NCBI RefSeq assembly: GCF_030161595.1
Contig: NZ_BSUM01000001.1
Span: forward strand, 1,984,001 to 2,048,000
Direction of reading: 5' to 3'
Origin: Litorihabitans aurantiacus
GTDB lineage: Bacteria > Actinomycetota > Actinomycetes > Actinomycetales > Beutenbergiaceae
DNA length: 64,000 nt
The translations under genes were made by a program, and so were the position numbers. Each line of letters starts with the position of its first letter. Position 1 is the stretch's first letter. Positions 61,142 through 64,000 of this stretch are shown one piece after another. The notes under the pieces were generated by a model. The model was not told the origin of the DNA. It saw only the letters and a program-made list of their open reading frames with translations, and did no database searches.

Positions 61142-62596
61142 TCAGTTGGTGCGGTTCCAGCCCGGCAGCGACTCGGGGTTGATCGGGGTGCCGTTGCGCC
61201 AGATCTCGACGTGCACGTGGCAGCCGGTCACGGCACCGGTCATACCGGTGTACCCCAGGGCCTGCCCCTGGCCGATGGACTGGCCGCTGCTGACCGCGAA
61301 CCGCGAGAGGTGGTTGTAGACGCTCACGTAGGAGTCGCCGTTGATCACGCCGTGGTCGATCAGCACCTGGTTGCCGTGCGTGCCGTTCCCGCGCGCGGGC
61401 TTGACGGCCGAGACCCGTCCGTCCGCGACCGAGGACTGCGGGTTCCCGCACGCCGAGCGGATGTCGGTGCCGTTGTGCATGTAGCGACCGCCGTTGATCG
61501 GGTAGGTCCGCATGCCGAACGGCGAGGTGACGTGGAACGGTGCCGGGACCGGGGGCACGAGGGCGCCGCCGCTCGCGGGCGGAGCGGGCGCGGGGGCCGG
61601 GGCGGGTGCCGGGGCGGGTGCCGGGGCGTTCGTCGGGCGGTTGCGGGCGGCCTCCTCCTCGGCCTGGCGCTGGCGCTCGCGCTCGGCCGCCGCCGCCGCA
61701 GCAGCGGCCTCGTCCGCCTTGCGCTTCTCCTCCGCCTGACGGGCGCGCTCGGCCGCCTGCGCCTCGAAGATCGCCTGGATCTCGGCGTCGAGCGTCGCGT
61801 TGTCGGCGGAGATCTGCTCCTGCTGGGTGGCGATGGTGTCGCGGTAGCCCTCGAGCTCGCCCTGCTTCGCCGTCTCCTGCTGCTGCAGGGTCGTCAGCTC
61901 CGTGCGGTGCGTCTGGGCCTCCTCGCGCGCCTCGTCCGCGGCGACGACGGCAGCGTCGGCCTCCACCTTCAGCTCGCCGATCCGCACGTTGACGGCGTCG
62001 AGGCGAGCCTGCGAGTTGCGCTGCGTGGCGGCGGTCGTCTCGAGCTCGTCGAGCACGTCCGTCTGTGAACGCATGGCCGAGTTGACCGCGGAGGTGCGCG
62101 AGGCGAACTCCTCGGGGCTGCCGGCGTCGAACACCACGCGCAGCGCGGTCAGACCGTCACCGCCGCGGTAGGTCGAGCGCGCGAGCTCGCCGATGCCGTC
62201 CTCGGTGCTCGCGATCTGCTCGCTGGACGCCTCGATGTCCCCCGTGAGCGTCGTCGCCTCGGTCTCCGCCACGGTGAGGCGGTCGTCGATGGAGGTCTGG
62301 TGCCGCTCGGCGGCGGCCAGGTCGACGACCGCCTGGTCGAGCGCCGCCTGGGCGATCGGGATCTCGCCCTCGATGCGTGCCAGCTCGAGGTAGACCGTCT
62401 GGAGGGAGGCGTCGGTGCCCTCGAGCTCGGAGCTGAGCCGCTCCTGCTCGGCGCTGTTGGCCTCGCGCTGCTGCTGCAGCTCCTCGAGGGTGTCGGCGCC
62501 GGCCGGACCGGTCACGAGGATCGCTCCGGCGGCGACGGCGAGCGCGAGCAGCGCCGAGGTGCGGCGTGCGGCGGCGGTGCGGGGGTGTCGGCGCAT
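61142..62596 (-). CDS. Secreted M23 peptidase with coiled coil (EnvC-like)
   Basis: A 484-residue exported protein. After the signal peptide (TSALLALAVAAGAILVTGPA) come about 250 residues of coiled coil with Gln/Glu heptads (LEELQQQREANSAEQERLSS). A Pro-Ala linker follows, then a LytM/M23 domain with HNGTDIRSACGN and CHVHVEIW metal-site motifs. The canonical N-terminal His-x3-Asp is HNGTD and the late HxH is intact. Next to ftsX it resembles EnvC-type activators that FtsEX controls at the septum. Confidence 0.85.
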   Translation of the reverse strand: MRRHPRTAAARRTSALLALAVAAGAILVTGPAGADTLEELQQQREANSAEQERLSSELEGTDASLQTVYLELARIEGEIPIAQAALDQAVVDLAAAERHQTSIDDRLTVAETEATTLTGDIEASSEQIASTEDGIGELARSTYRGGDGLTALRVVFDAGSPEEFASRTSAVNSAMRSQTDVLDELETTAATQRNSQARLDAVNVRIGELKVEADAAVVAADEAREEAQTHRTELTTLQQQETAKQGELEGYRDTIATQQEQISADNATLDAEIQAIFEAQAAERARQAEEKRKADEAAAAAAAAERERQRQAEEEAARNRPTNAPAPAPAPAPAPAPAPPASGGALVPPVPAPFHVTSPFGMRTYPINGGRYMHNGTDIRSACGNPQSSVADGRVSAVKPARGNGTHGNQVLIDHGVINGDSYVSVYNHLSRFAVSSGQSIGQGQALGYTGMTGAVTGCHVHVEIWRNGTPINPESLPGWNRTN

Positions 62597-62600
62597 GGGC

Positions 62601-63520
62601 TCAGACCTTCGTGTAGCGGGACAGGCTGACCAGGGAGCTGACCGCCGCGATGGCGATCCCGATCGCGGCGAGGACCGGCGCGATGAGCCAGACCTCCGCC
62701 GTCGAGACGTAGTCGGTGACGAACCCGACCGAGCTGCTGAGCCAGTCCTCGACGCCGTAGCGCACCCCGAACCACAGGGTGCCGGTCGCCAGCACGGCAC
62801 CGAGCAGCGCGGCGAGCGCGCCCTCGAGCATGAACGGCAGCTGGATGAAGAAGTTGGAGGCGCCCACGAAGCGCATGATCTCGGTCTCGCGGCGCCTGCT
62901 CATCGCCGAGAGCCGGATCGTGGTCGTGATGAGGAGGACAGCGGTCACGGTCATCACGACGGCGAGCCCGACCGACAGGATCGTCGCGCGGTTCATCACG
63001 AGGAAGATCGGTTCGAAGATCTCGCGCTGGTCGAGCACCTCCTCGACCCCGGTACGACCCGCGACCTCGTCCATCACGATGTCGATCTGGGTGGGGTCCA
63101 CCAGCGCCACGCGGAACGAGGCCTGCATCTGGTCGACGGACAGGAGCTGGAACCAGTCTTCGTCGCCGGCCTGGTCGCGCACGGCCTCGTAGGCCTGCTC
63201 CTTGGTCTCGAAGAAGACCTCGTCGATGTAGGCCGACATCGCGGGGGCCTCGAGCACGCCGCGGATCTCGTCGATCTGCTCCGGTGTCGCCTCTCCTCCG
63301 GCGCACGTCTCGACGCGCGGGGTGCCGCTCGGGCACAGGAACACGGAGACCTCGACGCGGTCGTACCACTCGCCCTGCATCTTGCCGATCTGCATCTGCA
63401 GCAGCGCGGCGGCGCCGACGAACGTCAGCGAGACGAAAGTGACCAGGACGACGGAGACCGCCATCGACAGGTTGCGTCGCAGCCCCTGCCCGATCTCACC
63501 CAGGACGAAGCGGAAGCGGC

Positions 63521-63524
<4 letters not shown>
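62601..63524 (-). CDS. ftsX: Cell division ABC transporter permease FtsX
   Basis: A 307-residue protein with one N-terminal helix ([20 protein letters not shown]), a large extracytoplasmic domain and three C-terminal helices. [11 protein letters not shown] and [15 protein letters not shown] are typical of the external domain, and [20 protein letters not shown] is the FtsX signature. It couples FtsE ATP use to peptidoglycan hydrolysis at division. The start overlaps the ftsE stop (ATGA). Confidence 0.95.

Positions 63525-64000
<476 letters not shown>

Overview
This window is very GC-rich, densely packed actinobacterial chromosome. GTG starts are frequent, genes often overlap by 4 bp, and the gene families are those of the order Micrococcales: DUF2017, DUF3039 and DUF4916 proteins, an Asp23/Gls24 envelope-stress cluster, ClpS next to MurI, and a tmRNA tag that reads ADSKRTDFALAA. 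No rRNA is present and I cannot name the genus. There is no phage, plasmid, IS element or CRISPR array.

Layout. 1-2.5 kb is a scarred cluster of secreted LGFP-type repeat genes (one intact, one decayed, one cut by the window edge). Between them lie a broken ECF-transporter S component and a copy of the last 160 bp of metH. 2.8-11.4 kb holds metH, a GH1 beta-glucosidase with a small chaperone-like gene, sufE divergent from a rhodanese-type sulfurtransferase, an SRPBCC protein and a GDPD. 11.4-19.9 kb holds tRNA-Lys, a BCCT transporter, an ATP-grasp protein, orn, tRNA-His, bcp, tRNA-Leu, a fatty-acid desaturase, DUF998, DUF4916 and small proteins. 19.9-29.6 kb is a leftward housekeeping run: clpS, DUF2017, murI, an MBL hydrolase, ppc, rph, rdgB, a phosphotransferase and an ABC-F ATPase.

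29.7-40.6 kb is the most coherent system: a non-phosphorylating L-fucose catabolic island. Leftward genes encode fuconate dehydratase, aldose dehydrogenase, lactonase, mutarotase and a ribose-type ABC importer. Rightward genes encode an FAH-family hydrolase, an SDR and an L-lactate dehydrogenase. A FadR-type GntR regulator sits at one end. By family knowledge the route ends in pyruvate plus L-lactate, and the lactate dehydrogenase would turn the second product into pyruvate as well.

40.7-48.3 kb holds pncB, a ChuX-like protein, an SF2 helicase overlapping DUF3039, an ABC-2-type exporter and the HU gene. 48.6-52.0 kb holds a guanidine-III riboswitch with two small multidrug-resistance (Gdx) genes, directly behind a six-gene Asp23/Gls24 cluster. 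52.1-64 kb holds a PPOX protein, a sortase-anchored GH20 hexosaminidase, ssrA (tmRNA), an LLM flavin oxidoreductase with a dyad over its start codon, DoxX, DUF2207, smpB, DUF6882, an EnvC-like M23 hydrolase, ftsX and the 3' part of ftsE.

Caution on the sequence itself: seventeen genes, many of them conserved, carry net one-base frame breaks (twenty events). Sixteen of the breaks fall in a run of exactly five G or C where six or seven would restore the frame. I read these as homopolymer errors in the assembly and annotate the genes across the breaks. The decayed genes at 571-1585 cannot be repaired that way and look like real pseudogenes.
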